From Tenacibaculum aquimarinum (GTDB lineage: Bacteria > Bacteroidota > Bacteroidia > Flavobacteriales > Flavobacteriaceae): a DNA stretch of 64,000 nt. Shown piece by piece: positions 1 through 11,554 of this stretch (position 1 is the stretch's first letter; each line of letters opens with the position of its first letter). Location: positions 45,536-109,535 of the forward strand of contig NZ_JAKGSC010000007.1 in NCBI RefSeq assembly GCF_022478115.1. Reading direction: 5' to 3'. A program made the position numbers and the translations under genes. Under the pieces are notes generated by a model that did not search any database, was not told the DNA's origin, and saw nothing but the letters and a program-made list of their open reading frames with translations.

Positions 1-1
1 A

Positions 2-3000
2 ACTGAAAGAATCAATTTCGCATCTTCAAAGCTAGGAACTGATTATCCAAATTTTTTGGATATTCAAGTAAAATCTTTTCAAGATTTTTTCCAATTACAA
101 ACTAAAGCTGATGAAAGAGGTGAAGAAGGTTTATATAAAACCTTCATGGATAACTTTCCAATTACAGATACACGTAATCAATTTGTTTTAGAATTCTTAG
201 ATTACTTTGTAGATCCACCAAGATATAGCATTCAAGAATGTATAGAGCGTGGTTTAACACATAGCGTACCTCTAAAGGCACGTTTAAAATTATACTGTAC
301 CGACCCTGAACACGAAGACTTTGAAACCATTGTACAAGACGTATATTTAGGGACAATTCCTTATATGACTAACTCTGGTACATTCGTTATCAATGGTGCA
401 GAAAGAGTTGTAGTATCGCAACTACACCGTTCACCAGGTGTATTCTTTGGGCAATCTTTCCATGCAAATGGAACTAAATTATATTCTGCAAGAGTAATTC
501 CTTTTAAAGGATCTTGGATAGAATTTGCTACTGATATCAATCAAGTAATGTATGCTTATATTGATAGAAAAAAGAAGTTACCGGTAACAACATTATTCAG
601 AGCCATTGGTTTTGAAAGAGATAAAGATATATTAGAAATTTTTGATTTAGCAGAAGAAGTTAAAGTTTCTAAAGCTGGATTAAAGAAAGTATTAGGACGT
701 AAACTTGCTGCAAGAGTTTTAAAAACTTGGCATGAAGATTTCGTTGATGAAGATACAGGAGAAGTTGTATCTATTGAACGTAACGAAATTGTTTTTGATC
801 GTGATACTATTTTAGATAAAGAACATATTGATGAAATAATAGAATCTGGTTCTAAAACTATCCTTTTACATAAAGAGGATACAGAAATGGCAGATTATGC
901 TATTATTCATAATACATTACAAAAAGATCCAACAAATTCTGAAAAAGAAGCTGTTGAACATATCTATAGACAATTACGTAATGCTGAGCCGCCAGATGAG
1001 GAAACTGCAAGAGGAATTATTGATAAATTATTCTTCTCAGAGCAACGTTACAACTTAGGTGAAGTAGGGCGTTTTAGAATGAATACAAAGTTACAGTTAA
1101 ACGAACCTATAGACCAAAAGGTGTTAACTAAGAACGATATCATTACTATTATTAAGTATTTAATTGAGTTAATCAATTCTAAGGCTGAGGTAGATGATAT
1201 TGATCACTTATCTAACCGTCGTGTAAGAACAGTTGGAGAGCAGTTAGCAGGACAGTTTGGTGTTGGTTTAGCACGTATGGCTAGAACAATTCGTGAGCGT
1301 ATGAATGTACGTGACAACGAAGTGTTTACTCCAATTGACTTAATTAACGCGAAGACATTATCTTCAGTAATTAATTCATTTTTTGGAACAAACCAGCTTT
1401 CTCAATTTATGGATCAAACCAATCCTTTAGCAGAAATTACGCATAAGCGTCGTTTATCTGCACTAGGACCTGGAGGTTTATCAAGAGAAAGAGCAGGATT
1501 TGAGGTACGTGATGTTCACTATACACACTATGGAAGATTATGTCCAATTGAAACACCAGAGGGACCAAATATTGGTTTAATTTCTTCATTAGCAGTATTT
1601 GCTAAGGTTAACAATTTAGGATTTATTGAAACTCCATATAAGAAAGTAGAAGAAGGTAAAGTTTTAGATCAAGATCCAATATATTTATCAGCTGAAGAAG
1701 AAGAAGGTATGAAAATTGCCCAATCTAATTTAGACTTAGATAAAGATGGTAAATTTACAGCAGACAGAGTTATTGCACGTGAAGAAGGAGATTTCCCAGT
1801 AGAAACTCCAGAAGCAATTAACTATATGGACGTTGCACCAAACCAAATTGCATCTATATCAGCATCGTTAATTCCATTCTTGGAACATGATGATGCCAAT
1901 AGAGCATTAATGGGATCTAACATGATGCGTCAAGCAGTACCATTATTAAGACCAGAATCTCCAATTGTAGGAACAGGTTTAGAACGTAGAGTTGCAAAAG
2001 ATTCTCGTATCTTAATCAATGCAGAAGGAGCAGGTGTTGTAGAGTATGTAGATGCAAATATCATTACTATTAAGTATGATAGATCTGATGACGAACGTAT
2101 GGTTAGTTTTGATACTGATGAAGTTTCTTATAACTTAATTAAGTTCAGAAAAACAAACCAAGGAACTAACATTAACTTAAAGCCAATTGTACAAAAAGGT
2201 GATAGAGTTACTGAAGGACAAGTTCTTTGTGAAGGTTATGCAACACAAAAAGGAGAATTAGCTTTAGGAAGAAATATGAAAGTAGCCTTTATGCCTTGGA
2301 AAGGGTATAACTTTGAGGATGCAATTGTAATTTCTGAAAAAGTAGTTCGTGAAGATATATTTACATCTATTCATATTGATGAGTATTCTTTAGACGTAAG
2401 AGATACAAAATTAGGAGTTGAAGAACTAACTAATGATATTCCTAACGTTTCTGAAGAAGCTACAAAAGATTTAGATGAAAATGGAATGATTAGAATTGGA
2501 GCAGAAGTGAAGCCAGGAGATATCCTTATCGGGAAAATTACTCCAAAAGGTGAATCTGATCCAACTCCAGAAGAAAAATTATTACGCGCAATTTTTGGTG
2601 ATAAAGCAGGAGATGTAAAAGATGCATCTTTAAAAGCTTCTCCATCATTAAGAGGTGTAGTAATTGATAAAAAATTATTTAGACGTGCAGTAAAAGATAA
2701 ACAAAAAAGAGCAAGAGATAAAGAAGCTATTTTAGCTTTAGAATCTTCATTTGTATCTAAGTTTGAAGATTTACAAAACCGTTTAATTGATAAGTTATTT
2801 TCTCTTGTTAATGGTAAAACATCTCAAGGAATTTTTAACGATTTAGGTGAAGAAGTACTTCCAAAAGGAAAGAAATTTACTTTAAAAATGTTAAATTCCG
2901 TTGAAGATTATGCACACTTAACAGGTACATGGACAACAGATAAAACGTTAAATAGTTTAGTAGTAGAATTAGTTCATAACTACAAAATTAAAGTAAACGA

Positions 3001-3793
3001 TTTACAAGGTGTTTTACGTAGAAAGAAATTTACAATTTCTGTAGGAGATGAGTTACCAGCAGGTATTTTAAAACTAGCTAAAATTTATGTTGCTAAAAAA
3101 CGTAAATTAAAAGTAGGTGATAAAATGGCAGGACGTCACGGAAATAAAGGTATTGTTGCTCGTATTGTAAGAGCTGAAGATATGCCTTTCTTAGAAGACG
3201 GAACTCCAGTAGATATTGTATTAAATCCATTAGGTGTACCATCTCGTATGAATATTGGTCAGATTTATGAAACTGTTCTTGGATGGGCAGGTCAAAAATT
3301 AGGAACTAAATATGCAACACCAATTTTTGATGGAGCATCTTTAGATCAAATCAATGAGATTACAGATACAGCAGGTGTACCAAGATTTGGACATACTTAC
3401 TTATATGATGGAGGAACAGGAAAACGTTTCGATCAACCAGCAACAGTTGGTATCATTTATATGATTAAGTTAGGACACATGATTGAAGATAAAATGCATG
3501 CGCGTTCTATTGGACCATATTCATTAATTACACAACAACCATTAGGTGGTAAAGCACAATTTGGTGGTCAACGTTTTGGAGAGATGGAAGTATGGGCATT
3601 AGAAGCATATGGAGCGTCTGCGATCTTAAGAGAAATCTTAACTGTAAAATCTGATGATGTAATGGGTAGAGCTAAAACATACGAAAGTATTGTTAAAGGT
3701 GAAACTATGCCAGAACCAGGTTTACCAGAATCGTTCAATGTATTAATGCACGAACTTAAAGGTCTTGGATTAGACGTTAAGTTAGAAGAGTAA
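2..3793 (+). CDS. rpoB: DNA-directed RNA polymerase subunit beta (5' end outside window)
   Basis: Beta subunit of the core RNA polymerase; with beta' it forms the catalytic cleft. The reading frame is open from base 2, so the gene begins before the window. The residues before the TTG at 56 ([18 protein letters not shown]) look like the normal flavobacterial N-terminus, so the TTG is not the start and only a few residues are missing. The rifampicin-binding region at about nt 1380-1480 keeps the usual Asp, His and Ser positions ([18 protein letters not shown]), so it looks drug-sensitive. The conserved GRHGNKG and [13 protein letters not shown] blocks lie near nt 3130-3270. rpoC follows after 102 bases. 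Family identity is certain. Confidence 0.98.
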   Translation, partial: TERINFASSKLGTDYPNFLDIQVKSFQDFFQLQTKADERGEEGLYKTFMDNFPITDTRNQFVLEFLDYFVDPPRYSIQECIERGLTHSVPLKARLKLYCTDPEHEDFETIVQDVYLGTIPYMTNSGTFVINGAERVVVSQLHRSPGVFFGQSFHANGTKLYSARVIPFKGSWIEFATDINQVMYAYIDRKKKLPVTTLFRAIGFERDKDILEIFDLAEEVKVSKAGLKKVLGRKLAARVLKTWHEDFVDEDTGEVVSIERNEIVFDRDTILDKEHIDEIIESGSKTILLHKEDTEMADYAIIHNTLQKDPTNSEKEAVEHIYRQLRNAEPPDEETARGIIDKLFFSEQRYNLGEVGRFRMNTKLQLNEPIDQKVLTKNDIITIIKYLIELINSKAEVDDIDHLSNRRVRTVGEQLAGQFGVGLARMARTIRERMNVRDNEVFTPIDLINAKTLSSVINSFFGTNQLSQFMDQTNPLAEITHKRRLSALGPGGLSRERAGFEVRDVHYTHYGRLCPIETPEGPNIGLISSLAVFAKVNNLGFIETPYKKVEEGKVLDQDPIYLSAEEEEGMKIAQSNLDLDKDGKFTADRVIAREEGDFPVETPEAINYMDVAPNQIASISASLIPFLEHDDANRALMGSNMMRQAVPLLRPESPIVGTGLERRVAKDSRILINAEGAGVVEYVDANIITIKYDRSDDERMVSFDTDEVSYNLIKFRKTNQGTNINLKPIVQKGDRVTEGQVLCEGYATQKGELALGRNMKVAFMPWKGYNFEDAIVISEKVVREDIFTSIHIDEYSLDVRDTKLGVEELTNDIPNVSEEATKDLDENGMIRIGAEVKPGDILIGKITPKGESDPTPEEKLLRAIFGDKAGDVKDASLKASPSLRGVVIDKKLFRRAVKDKQKRARDKEAILALESSFVSKFEDLQNRLIDKLFSLVNGKTSQGIFNDLGEEVLPKGKKFTLKMLNSVEDYAHLTGTWTTDKTLNSLVVELVHNYKIKVNDLQGVLRRKKFTISVGDELPAGILKLAKIYVAKKRKLKVGDKMAGRHGNKGIVARIVRAEDMPFLEDGTPVDIVLNPLGVPSRMNIGQIYETVLGWAGQKLGTKYATPIFDGASLDQINEITDTAGVPRFGHTYLYDGGTGKRFDQPATVGIIYMIKLGHMIEDKMHARSIGPYSLITQQPLGGKAQFGGQRFGEMEVWALEAYGASAILREILTVKSDDVMGRAKTYESIVKGETMPEPGLPESFNVLMHELKGLGLDVKLEE

Positions 3794-3806
3794 TAAACAG
3801 TGAAGC

Positions 3807-3834
3807 GTCGTTGGATATTTATGTATCCAACGAC
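3807..3834 (+). promoter_or_regulatory. Perfect hairpin between rpoB and rpoC
   Basis: An 11-bp perfect stem (GTCGTTGGATA with TATCCAACGAC) and a 6-base loop begin 13 bases after the rpoB stop. A short T-rich stretch (ATTTTTTC) follows. It could be a leaky terminator, an RNase processing site or a 3'-end stabiliser that sets the rpoB:rpoC ratio. The structure is visible; its role is inference. Confidence 0.6.
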
Positions 3835-3895
3835 AAATCATTTTTTCAATATTTGTCTCGTTAGAGACTTTCAATTTAAAATTTGACCATCCATT

Positions 3896-6800
3896 ATGGC
3901 AAGAAGAAACGAAAAGTACACTGTAAAAAAGTTTAATAAAATTTCAATTGGTTTATCATCTCCAGAAGCAATCTTAGAGATTTCTAAAGGAGAAGTTTTA
4001 AAACCAGAAACTATCAACTATCGTACACATAAACCAGAAAGAGACGGTTTATTCTGTGAGCGTATTTTTGGTCCTGTTAAGGATTATGAATGTGCTTGTG
4101 GTAAATACAAAAGAATCCGTTATAAAGGAATTGTTTGTGATCGTTGTGGTGTAGAAGTAACAGAAAAGAAAGTACGTAGAGATAGAGTAGGACACATTAA
4201 TTTAGTGGTTCCTGTTGCTCATATCTGGTATTTCCGTTCGTTACCAAACAAAATGGGTTACCTTTTAGGATTACCGTCTAAGAAATTAGATATGATAATC
4301 TACTACGAGCGTTATGTGGTTATACAACCAGGTATTGCTAAAAACGTAGAAGGAGAACCATTACAAAAAATGGATTTCTTAACTGAAGAAGAATATTTAG
4401 ATATTGCTGACGAGTTACCACAAGAAAACCAATATTTAGACGATTCTGACCCAAATAAGTTTATCGCTAAAATGGGAGCTGAATGTTTAATTGACTTATT
4501 AGCACGTATTGATTTAGAATCATTATCGTACGAATTACGTCATAAAGCAAACACAGAAACTTCTAAACAACGTAAAACTGAAGCATTAAAACGTTTAAAT
4601 GTTGTTGAAGCATTTAAAGATTCTCAGAAAAATAGAGACAATCGTCCAGAATGGATGATCATGAAAGTAGTTCCGGTAACACCACCAGAATTACGTCCAT
4701 TAGTTCCATTAGATGGAGGTCGTTTTGCAACTTCAGATTTAAATGATTTATATCGTAGAGTAATTATACGTAACAATCGTTTAAAAAGATTAATGGAGAT
4801 TAAAGCTCCAGAAGTTATTTTACGTAACGAAAAGCGTATGTTACAAGAATCTGTAGATTCATTATTTGATAACACACGTAAATCATCAGCAGTAAAAACA
4901 GAATCTAACAGACCATTAAAATCTTTATCAGATTCATTAAAAGGTAAGCAAGGACGTTTCCGTCAAAACTTACTTGGTAAGCGTGTAGATTATTCAGCAC
5001 GTTCTGTAATTGTTGTTGGACCAGAATTAAAGCTTTCAGAATGTGGTATCCCAAAAGATATGGCAGCAGAACTTTACAAGCCTTTTGTAATTAGAAAACT
5101 AATTGAAAGAGGAATTGTAAAAACTGTAAAATCTGCAAAGAAAATTATAGACAGAAAAGAACCAGTTGTTTGGGATATTTTAGAAAATGTAATTAAAGGA
5201 CACCCAGTTTTATTAAACCGTGCGCCTACATTACACAGACTTGGTATTCAAGCATTCCAACCAAAATTAATTGAAGGTAAAGCAATACAGTTACACCCAT
5301 TAGCGTGTTCTGCATTTAATGCCGATTTTGATGGAGATCAAATGGCGGTTCACTTACCTTTAGGACCAGAAGCTATTTTAGAAGCACAACTATTAATGTT
5401 GGGTTCTCATAATATCTTAAACCCTGCAAACGGTGCTCCAATTACGGTACCTTCTCAGGATATGGTACTTGGTTTATATTATATGACTAAGCACAGAAAG
5501 TCTACAAAAGAAGTTCCTATTAAAGGAGAAGGATTAACATTCTACTCTCCAGAGGAAGTAAACATTGCTTTTAACGAAGAAATGGTAGACCTAAATGCAG
5601 GTATAAAAGTTAGAACAAAAGATATCGATGAAAACGGAGAATCAGTAACTAAAATTATTGAAACTACTGTTGGACGTGTATTATTTAACGAAAAAGTACC
5701 AGAAAAAGCAGGATATATTAATGAGGTATTAACTAAGAAAAACTTACGTGGTATTATTGATGGTATTTTAAGAGCTACCGATATTCCTACAACAGGAGAT
5801 TTCTTAGACCAAATTAAGAATATGGGATATAAATTTGCCTTCCAAGGAGGTTTATCATTCTCATTAGGGGATATTATTATTCCTGATGAAAAGCAATCTA
5901 TGATTGATGAAGCTCGTACAGAGGTAGATGCAATTGTAGGAAACTATAACATGGGTATGTTAACGCAAAAAGAGCGTTATAATCAGGTAATTGATGTTTG
6001 GGGTTCTACCAACAACAGATTAACTGAGTTATCAATGAAAAATTTACGTGAAGACCAACAAGGTTTCAACTCAGTATATATGATGCTTGATTCTGGAGCT
6101 CGTGGATCTAAAGAACAGATTCGTCAGTTAACAGGTATGCGTGGATTAATGGCAAAACCTAAAAAATCTACTGCAGGTGGTGGAGAAATTATTGAGAATC
6201 CAATTCTTTCTAACTTTAAGGAAGGATTATCAATTCTTGAATACTTTATCTCAACTCACGGTGCGCGTAAAGGATTAGCCGATACCGCATTAAAAACAGC
6301 CGATGCAGGTTATTTAACACGTCGTTTAGTAGATGTTTCTCAAGACGTTATTGTTAATATTGAAGATTGTGGAACATTACGTGGTTTAGAAGTTACTCCA
6401 TTAAAGAAAAATGATGAAATCGTTGAATCTTTAAGTGATAGAATTACAGGTAGAGTTGCATTACACGATGTTTTTGCACCAGGTACAGATGACATAGTTG
6501 TAGCAGCAAGTGAGTTAATCACAAATGCTTTAGCTAAGAAAATTCAAGGTTTAGGTATTGATAGAGTAGAAGTACGTTCTGCCTTAACATGTGAAGCTAC
6601 TCGCGGAATATGTGGTAAATGTTATGGACAATCTTTATCTACTGGAAACCCAGTTCAAATTGGTGAAGCAGTTGGTGTAATTGCAGCACAGTCTATTGGA
6701 GAACCTGGTACACAGTTAACATTAAGAACGTTCCACGTTGGTGGTGTTGCTGGTAACATTTCTGAAGAAAACAAGTTGATCGCTAAATATGATGGTTCTG

Positions 6801-8170
6801 TATCTATTGAAGATTTAAGAACTGTTATGGGTAAAGATAATGATGGAAACGAAGTAGAAATTGTTATTTCTAGAACAGCGGAAATCAAGATTAAAGACAA
6901 GAAAACAGGAATTACATTAAGTACTAATATTATTCCTTATGGTTCTTACATTTTTGATAAAGATAGAAAATCAATCAAAAAAGGAGATGCAGTTTGTCAA
7001 TGGGATCCATTTAATGGTGTAATTGTTTCTGAATTTGGAGGTAATGTTAAGTTTGATAATTTAGAACAAGGTATGAACTACTCTGTTGAAATTGATGAAC
7101 AAACTGGTTTCCAAGAAAAAATTATTACAGACTCTAAGAACAAAAAGATTATTGCTTCTTTAATCATTGAAGATAAAGATGGTAATGCATTACGTTCTTA
7201 CAGTTTACCAGTAGGTGCACACTTAATGGTAAGTGATGGAGATAAAGTTCCTGCAGGTCATACACTTGTTAAAATACCAAGAAAATCTGGTAAAGCAGGA
7301 GATATTACTGGAGGTTTACCTCGTGTAACAGAATTATTTGAAGCACGTAATCCTTCTAATCCAGCTGTAGTTGCAGAAATAGATGGTGTAGTATCATTTG
7401 GTAAAATTAAGCGTGGTAATCGTGAGATTATTGTTGAGTCTAAAACTGAAGACGTTAGAAAGTATTTAGTAAAACTATCTAACCAAATCTTAGTTCAAGA
7501 AAACGATTTTATTAAAGCAGGTATGCCACTTTCTGACGGTGCAACAACTCCTTCTGATATTTTAAAGATCAAAGGACCAGGAGCAGTTCAAGAATATTTA
7601 GTAAACGAAATTCAAGAAGTATATCGTTTACAAGGTGTAAAAATTAATGACAAGCACTTTGAGGTAGTAGTACGTCAAATGATGCGTAAAGTTAAGATTA
7701 TAGATTCTGGAGATACATTATTCTTAGAAAACCAATTGGTTCATAAGATTGATTTTATCAAGGATAACGATGCAATCTACGGAATGAAAGTTGTTGAAGA
7801 TGCAGGAGATTCTGAAAACTTAAAAGAAGGTCAATTAGTTTCTGCACGTAAATTACGTGATGAAAATTCAATTTTACGTAGAAATGATAAGAGTTTAGTA
7901 GTAGCAAGAGATGCACAACCAGCAACAGCAGAACAGGTGTTGCAAGGTATTACAAGAGCATCGTTACAAACTAAATCGTTTATCTCTGCGGCATCTTTCC
8001 AAGAGACAACTAAAGTATTAAATGAAGCCGCTGTAAACGGTAAAATAGATACATTAGAAGGTCTTAAAGAAAATGTAATTGTTGGTAAGAGAATTCCAGC
8101 AGGTACAGGTATGCGTTCTTACGATAAATTAATTGTAGGTCCTAAAGACGAGATTGAACAAAGTTTATAA
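3896..8170 (+). CDS. rpoC: DNA-directed RNA polymerase subunit beta'
   Basis: Catalytic subunit of RNA polymerase, 1424 residues, full length for Bacteroidota. The N-terminal zinc site is C66/C68/C81/C84. The absolutely conserved magnesium-binding motif NADFDGD is at residues 475-481, with the three aspartates at 477, 479 and 481. The second zinc site includes C899, C906 and C909 in [11 protein letters not shown]. The ATG start gives the normal family N-terminus. It is co-directional with rpoB and followed by a strong terminator, so the rpoBC unit ends here. Confidence 0.99.
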   Translation: MARRNEKYTVKKFNKISIGLSSPEAILEISKGEVLKPETINYRTHKPERDGLFCERIFGPVKDYECACGKYKRIRYKGIVCDRCGVEVTEKKVRRDRVGHINLVVPVAHIWYFRSLPNKMGYLLGLPSKKLDMIIYYERYVVIQPGIAKNVEGEPLQKMDFLTEEEYLDIADELPQENQYLDDSDPNKFIAKMGAECLIDLLARIDLESLSYELRHKANTETSKQRKTEALKRLNVVEAFKDSQKNRDNRPEWMIMKVVPVTPPELRPLVPLDGGRFATSDLNDLYRRVIIRNNRLKRLMEIKAPEVILRNEKRMLQESVDSLFDNTRKSSAVKTESNRPLKSLSDSLKGKQGRFRQNLLGKRVDYSARSVIVVGPELKLSECGIPKDMAAELYKPFVIRKLIERGIVKTVKSAKKIIDRKEPVVWDILENVIKGHPVLLNRAPTLHRLGIQAFQPKLIEGKAIQLHPLACSAFNADFDGDQMAVHLPLGPEAILEAQLLMLGSHNILNPANGAPITVPSQDMVLGLYYMTKHRKSTKEVPIKGEGLTFYSPEEVNIAFNEEMVDLNAGIKVRTKDIDENGESVTKIIETTVGRVLFNEKVPEKAGYINEVLTKKNLRGIIDGILRATDIPTTGDFLDQIKNMGYKFAFQGGLSFSLGDIIIPDEKQSMIDEARTEVDAIVGNYNMGMLTQKERYNQVIDVWGSTNNRLTELSMKNLREDQQGFNSVYMMLDSGARGSKEQIRQLTGMRGLMAKPKKSTAGGGEIIENPILSNFKEGLSILEYFISTHGARKGLADTALKTADAGYLTRRLVDVSQDVIVNIEDCGTLRGLEVTPLKKNDEIVESLSDRITGRVALHDVFAPGTDDIVVAASELITNALAKKIQGLGIDRVEVRSALTCEATRGICGKCYGQSLSTGNPVQIGEAVGVIAAQSIGEPGTQLTLRTFHVGGVAGNISEENKLIAKYDGSVSIEDLRTVMGKDNDGNEVEIVISRTAEIKIKDKKTGITLSTNIIPYGSYIFDKDRKSIKKGDAVCQWDPFNGVIVSEFGGNVKFDNLEQGMNYSVEIDEQTGFQEKIITDSKNKKIIASLIIEDKDGNALRSYSLPVGAHLMVSDGDKVPAGHTLVKIPRKSGKAGDITGGLPRVTELFEARNPSNPAVVAEIDGVVSFGKIKRGNREIIVESKTEDVRKYLVKLSNQILVQENDFIKAGMPLSDGATTPSDILKIKGPGAVQEYLVNEIQEVYRLQGVKINDKHFEVVVRQMMRKVKIIDSGDTLFLENQLVHKIDFIKDNDAIYGMKVVEDAGDSENLKEGQLVSARKLRDENSILRRNDKSLVVARDAQPATAEQVLQGITRASLQTKSFISAASFQETTKVLNEAAVNGKIDTLEGLKENVIVGKRIPAGTGMRSYDKLIVGPKDEIEQSL

Positions 8171-8195
8171 TTAAACGTTATACGTTTAACTATTT

Positions 8196-8247
8196 AAAAG
8201 TTGAATTGTTTTGGGTAACTTGTTACACAATTCAATTCAACTTTTTT
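8196..8247 (+). terminator. Rho-independent terminator after rpoC
   Basis: A 13-bp stem (AAAAGTTGAATTG with CAATTCAACTTTT) encloses an inner GTAAC/GTTAC pairing and is followed by a run of T. It lies 25 bases after the rpoC stop on the same strand, so it should end the rpoBC transcript. Confidence 0.85.
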
Positions 8248-8313
8248 ATTTTAAAGCAGATAAACAGGTGTGTAAACATACAATTACACGAATAAACAAA
8301 TAAACATTTTATT

Positions 8314-8625
8314 ATGGCTGAAGACAAAAAACAAGACAATCAATTAAATATAGAATTACCACAAGAAATTGCAGAAGGAACTTATAGTAACTTAGCAATT
8401 ATAAATCATTCTGTATCTGAGTTTATTGTAGATTTTATTAATATAATGCCAGGAGTTCCTAAGGCTAAAGTCAAATCTAGAATAATACTAACACCACAAC
8501 ATGCAAAACGTTTAGCCAAAGCTTTAGCTGAAAATGTACGTAAGTTTGAACAACAAAATGGTGAAATTAAAGATTATGAACAACCTCCAATTCCAATGAA
8601 TTTTGGACCTACTGGACAAGCTTAA
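8314..8625 (+). CDS. DUF3467 family protein
   Basis: A small acidic soluble protein of 103 residues. The body (YSNLAIINHSVSEFIVDFI followed by MPG, then ILTPQHAKRLAKAL) matches the DUF3467 family, which has no established function. From memory, this gene commonly sits next to rpoC in Bacteroidota. Here it starts 143 bases after rpoC with the rpoC terminator in between, so it probably has its own promoter, although I could not identify a clear TANNTTTG box. No signal peptide or membrane segment is present. Confidence 0.85.
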   Translation: MAEDKKQDNQLNIELPQEIAEGTYSNLAIINHSVSEFIVDFINIMPGVPKAKVKSRIILTPQHAKRLAKALAENVRKFEQQNGEIKDYEQPPIPMNFGPTGQA

Positions 8626-8645
8626 AAAAAATAGATATTAAATAT

Positions 8646-8679
8646 AAAAAATCCGCAACATTGTTTGTTGCGGATTTTT
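8646..8679. terminator. Bidirectional terminator between convergent genes
   Basis: The stem AAAAATCCGCAACA/TGTTGCGGATTTTT has an A-run on one side and a T-run on the other, so it can work in both directions. It separates the DUF3467 gene from the convergent DUF4369 lipoprotein gene. Confidence 0.88.
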
Positions 8680-8721
8680 ATGCTTAAATATATGTTATTC
8701 TAAACTTATTTTAGAATTTTC

Positions 8722-9426
8722 TTATTTAGTTTCATTAGCCTTTACTTCATTAATAAACTTTTGTAAACGTTTACCGTAATCAGAAGCCTTAACTTTAGGA
8801 GTAAGCGAGTTATTTATGGTGTCTAATAATCTAACATTAGCATCAAAAAGTTCTGTTAACGCTAAATAAGGAGCAGCTTCACTGTCAGAATTGTTCTTAG
8901 CAAACTGCGCAGTAAATAAGAAACGTTTACGCATCATTCTTTTATAATCGTCTTCTAGTTGCTTTATTTTATCCTCATCATTAACCTTTCTAGCTTCAAA
9001 ATCTTGTTTTATAAAATCTAAACGCTGATTTTTGAAACGAGCATCTATTTTCTTAAATTCCTTGATAATATCTTGATTTTTAGAACCGGTTACTTCTGGG
9101 TTAAAACCAAATTGTTCAATCTTATCATTAATAGTTATAGTTCCTTCTTCTCCAAAAAACATAATTCGTTTTTCAGTTGTATTTCCATCAAAGGTTAAAT
9201 AATACATTACTGGATCTTTAACATTATCAGATAATAAAAAAGTGTCGTCTCCTAATAATTTTACAGAATCTATAGAAACTAATACTGTATCATTCATTTT
9301 TTGAAGATATAACGTTCCTTTTTTTAATCCTTTAATTTGACCTTGAACAAGCATGTTTCCTTGTTTCTTGTTAGAACAAGAAAAAATTAAAACTGCTAAA
9401 GTTACTAATGCTACTATTTTTTTCAT
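8722..9426 (-). CDS. DUF4369-type lipoprotein
   Basis: A predicted lipoprotein of 234 residues. I chose the ATG at 9426 because it gives a clean lipoprotein signal (MKKIVALVTLAVLIFSCSNK) with the lipobox Cys at residue 17. A longer reading from 9450 puts eight polar residues in front of it. The mature N-terminus (VQGQIKGLKKGTLYLQK) has the DUF4369 pattern, a beta-sandwich often found in front of thioredoxin domains in Bacteroidota. The rest here is helical and charged, with no CxxC motif, so it lacks a redox domain. It lies 39 bases downstream of the DUF819 gene, probably in one transcript. Function is unknown. Confidence 0.8.
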   Translation of the reverse strand: MKKIVALVTLAVLIFSCSNKKQGNMLVQGQIKGLKKGTLYLQKMNDTVLVSIDSVKLLGDDTFLLSDNVKDPVMYYLTFDGNTTEKRIMFFGEEGTITINDKIEQFGFNPEVTGSKNQDIIKEFKKIDARFKNQRLDFIKQDFEARKVNDEDKIKQLEDDYKRMMRKRFLFTAQFAKNNSDSEAAPYLALTELFDANVRLLDTINNSLTPKVKASDYGKRLQKFINEVKANETK

Positions 9427-9465
9427 TTGATATTTAATTTTCGATTGCAAATATGCGGATTTAGA

Positions 9466-10773
9466 TTATACTTTTGAAGCTATTTCCATTAAAATAGTAC
9501 ACAAAATTGCACCAACTGTACCAATTGCATAACCAAATACAGCAAGTAAAACTCCAACAGTTGCTAAAGATGGGTGAAATGCTTGTGCAACAATAGGAGC
9601 AGAAGCTGCACCACCAACGTTTGCTTGGCTACCAACTGCTAAGAAGAAATATGGTGCTTTAATTAATTTTGCTACTAAAATTAGTAAACCTGCATGTATA
9701 GACATCCAAACTACACCAATTGCAATTAAACCAACATTGTCAAAAATCATGGTTAAATCCATTTTCATTCCAATAGAAGCAACTAATATGTAAATAAAAA
9801 TACTACCCAATTTACTTGCGCCAGCGCCTTCATAATTCTTCGCTTTTGTAAATGATAAAATAATTGCTATAATAGTTGAAATACTTATCAACCAAAAGAA
9901 ACCAGAACCTAAAAAGGTAAAGATGTTTCTCCATGTTTCCGATTGAATTTTTGCTACTAAACCGCTAAAGAAATCACTTAAAAATGCAGAAGAAAAATGC
10001 CCGAAACCAACAGTTCCGAATGCTATTGCTAGCATTATCATAAAATCGGTTAAAGTTGGATTTCTTTTAACACCTAGTGTAAATTTAGAAACCTTTTCTT
10101 TTAATTCTTCAATAGCAGAAGTATCTGCTTTTAACCATTTATTTATCTTGTCTTTTTTACCAATTCCTATCAATAAGATAGCCATCCAAACATTGGCTAC
10201 AACAATATCTACAAATACCATTCCTCCGTATTTTTGAGGATTGTATTGGTAAATTTCCAACATTGCAGTTTGGTTTGCTCCACCGCCAATCCAACTTCCT
10301 GCCAACGTAGAAAGCCCACGCCAAACAGCATCAAAATCGGCTCCGCCAACTGTTTCTGGAGAGAATATAGAAATTAATAATATTGCCAAAGGTCCTCCAA
10401 TTATAATTCCTACAGTTCCTGTAAAAAACATAATTAAAGCTTTATTCCCTAGGTTAAAAATTGCTTTTAAATCGATGCTTAAGGTCATTAAAACTAAAGC
10501 AGCAGGTAATAAAAATCTACTTGCAACATAATATAATTGCGATTTTCCTTTTACAACTTCACCAGCAGCACTTGTTGTTTCCCATTCGGGGGAAATTATG
10601 CCTAAAGTTGTGAAGATTGCAGGAATAAAATACGCCATGAATAAGCCAGGAACTATTTTGTAAAATTTAGGCCAAAATCCGTCAGTTTTACTTTCTGTAT
10701 AAAATACGAACCCAAGAGAAATCATTAAAATTCCGAATACGATTGCATCATTTGTAAAAATAGGTGCTTCCAT
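9466..10773 (-). CDS. DUF819 family integral membrane protein
   Basis: A very hydrophobic protein of 435 residues with about 10-12 predicted membrane segments. It has the glycine- and alanine-rich signatures of the DUF819 family (GSWIGGGANQTAML, and QANVGGAASAPIVAQAFHP near the C-terminus). Members resemble secondary transporters of the CPA/AT superfamily, but no substrate is established. It is first in a probable two-gene unit with the DUF4369 lipoprotein. The ATG start at 10773 lies directly ahead of the first hydrophobic segment. Confidence 0.85.
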   Translation of the reverse strand: MEAPIFTNDAIVFGILMISLGFVFYTESKTDGFWPKFYKIVPGLFMAYFIPAIFTTLGIISPEWETTSAAGEVVKGKSQLYYVASRFLLPAALVLMTLSIDLKAIFNLGNKALIMFFTGTVGIIIGGPLAILLISIFSPETVGGADFDAVWRGLSTLAGSWIGGGANQTAMLEIYQYNPQKYGGMVFVDIVVANVWMAILLIGIGKKDKINKWLKADTSAIEELKEKVSKFTLGVKRNPTLTDFMIMLAIAFGTVGFGHFSSAFLSDFFSGLVAKIQSETWRNIFTFLGSGFFWLISISTIIAIILSFTKAKNYEGAGASKLGSIFIYILVASIGMKMDLTMIFDNVGLIAIGVVWMSIHAGLLILVAKLIKAPYFFLAVGSQANVGGAASAPIVAQAFHPSLATVGVLLAVFGYAIGTVGAILCTILMEIASKV

Positions 10774-10805
10774 GTATAATTGTTAGTTTTTGCTAAAGTA
10801 TAAAA

Positions 10806-11471
10806 TTAATTCTTAGTCTTTTTTCTATGATCTGTACTAATAGCAATACCTAGTTGAATTCTGTTAAAATCGCCACCATTATTAACGCTTATTCTTTGAT
10901 AACCAGCTTGTAATTTAACAATTTTAGAAAGCTTGTATTTTAAACCTGCTCCTAACCAATTTTGATTGAAAGCTTCGCCATCGAAATCTAAAAATGTTTC
11001 GTTGTATAAATACGTAGACCATTTGTTGTCTAAAGGGTAGTTTAGTGCAATTTGATAACGTAAAAAATGACCAGTTTCAGAATTAAAAAAACGTTGTTCA
11101 GCTCTTAAACGATGAGCAAAACCTAAAGAATTTATGTTATGTTTTAGGTTGAAATCTTCATAAATTCTGTGTTCATTTATGTTTCCTCCATCAAATCCAA
11201 AAGTACCGTCTGTGTTTAAATATGAATATCCTAAAGTGGCGCTCATGTTATTGTTTATTTTATAATTAGCGCCTAAACGACCAATAAATTGCTGCATATC
11301 ATCTCCAATTTCAAAAAAGCGAAAATGTGCCATCGTTTTTAAACTAAATTTATTTGAAACTTGGTGAGAACCATTATACATGTACCAAACACCCAATTCT
11401 TTTTCTGGGTTGTTTTGCGCAAAATTGTTTAAAGAAAATAAAATAATAAGGATAAAAAGTGCTTTTTTCAT
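10806..11471 (-). CDS. DUF2490 family outer-membrane beta-barrel protein
   Basis: A protein of 221 residues with a cleavable signal peptide (MKKALFILIILFSLNNFAQ). Amphipathic beta-strands and many aromatic residues follow, as in an outer-membrane barrel. The ELGVWYMYNGSHQVSNKFSL start and the repeated YRISVNNGG/FNRIQLGI-like strands match the DUF2490 family. No substrate is known. It is on the same strand as its neighbours, but a hairpin upstream separates it from the large gene at 11.6-14.7 kb. Confidence 0.8.
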   Translation of the reverse strand: MKKALFILIILFSLNNFAQNNPEKELGVWYMYNGSHQVSNKFSLKTMAHFRFFEIGDDMQQFIGRLGANYKINNNMSATLGYSYLNTDGTFGFDGGNINEHRIYEDFNLKHNINSLGFAHRLRAEQRFFNSETGHFLRYQIALNYPLDNKWSTYLYNETFLDFDGEAFNQNWLGAGLKYKLSKIVKLQAGYQRISVNNGGDFNRIQLGIAISTDHRKKTKN

Positions 11472-11498
11472 TGCTATAGGCTATTTGTTATATTTAAA

Positions 11499-11525
11499 AT
11501 CTCCCACCATAGATAGGTAGGAGAT
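11499..11525 (-). terminator. Probable weak terminator or intergenic hairpin
   Basis: On the minus strand, ATCTCCTACC pairs with GGTGGGAGAT (one G-T pair), followed by TTTTAAAT. It lies 30-56 bases after the stop of the large repeat protein. The T-run is short, so termination may be partial. Confidence 0.5.
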
Positions 11526-11554
11526 TGTTAATTTTAATTACGATTCAAAAATAA

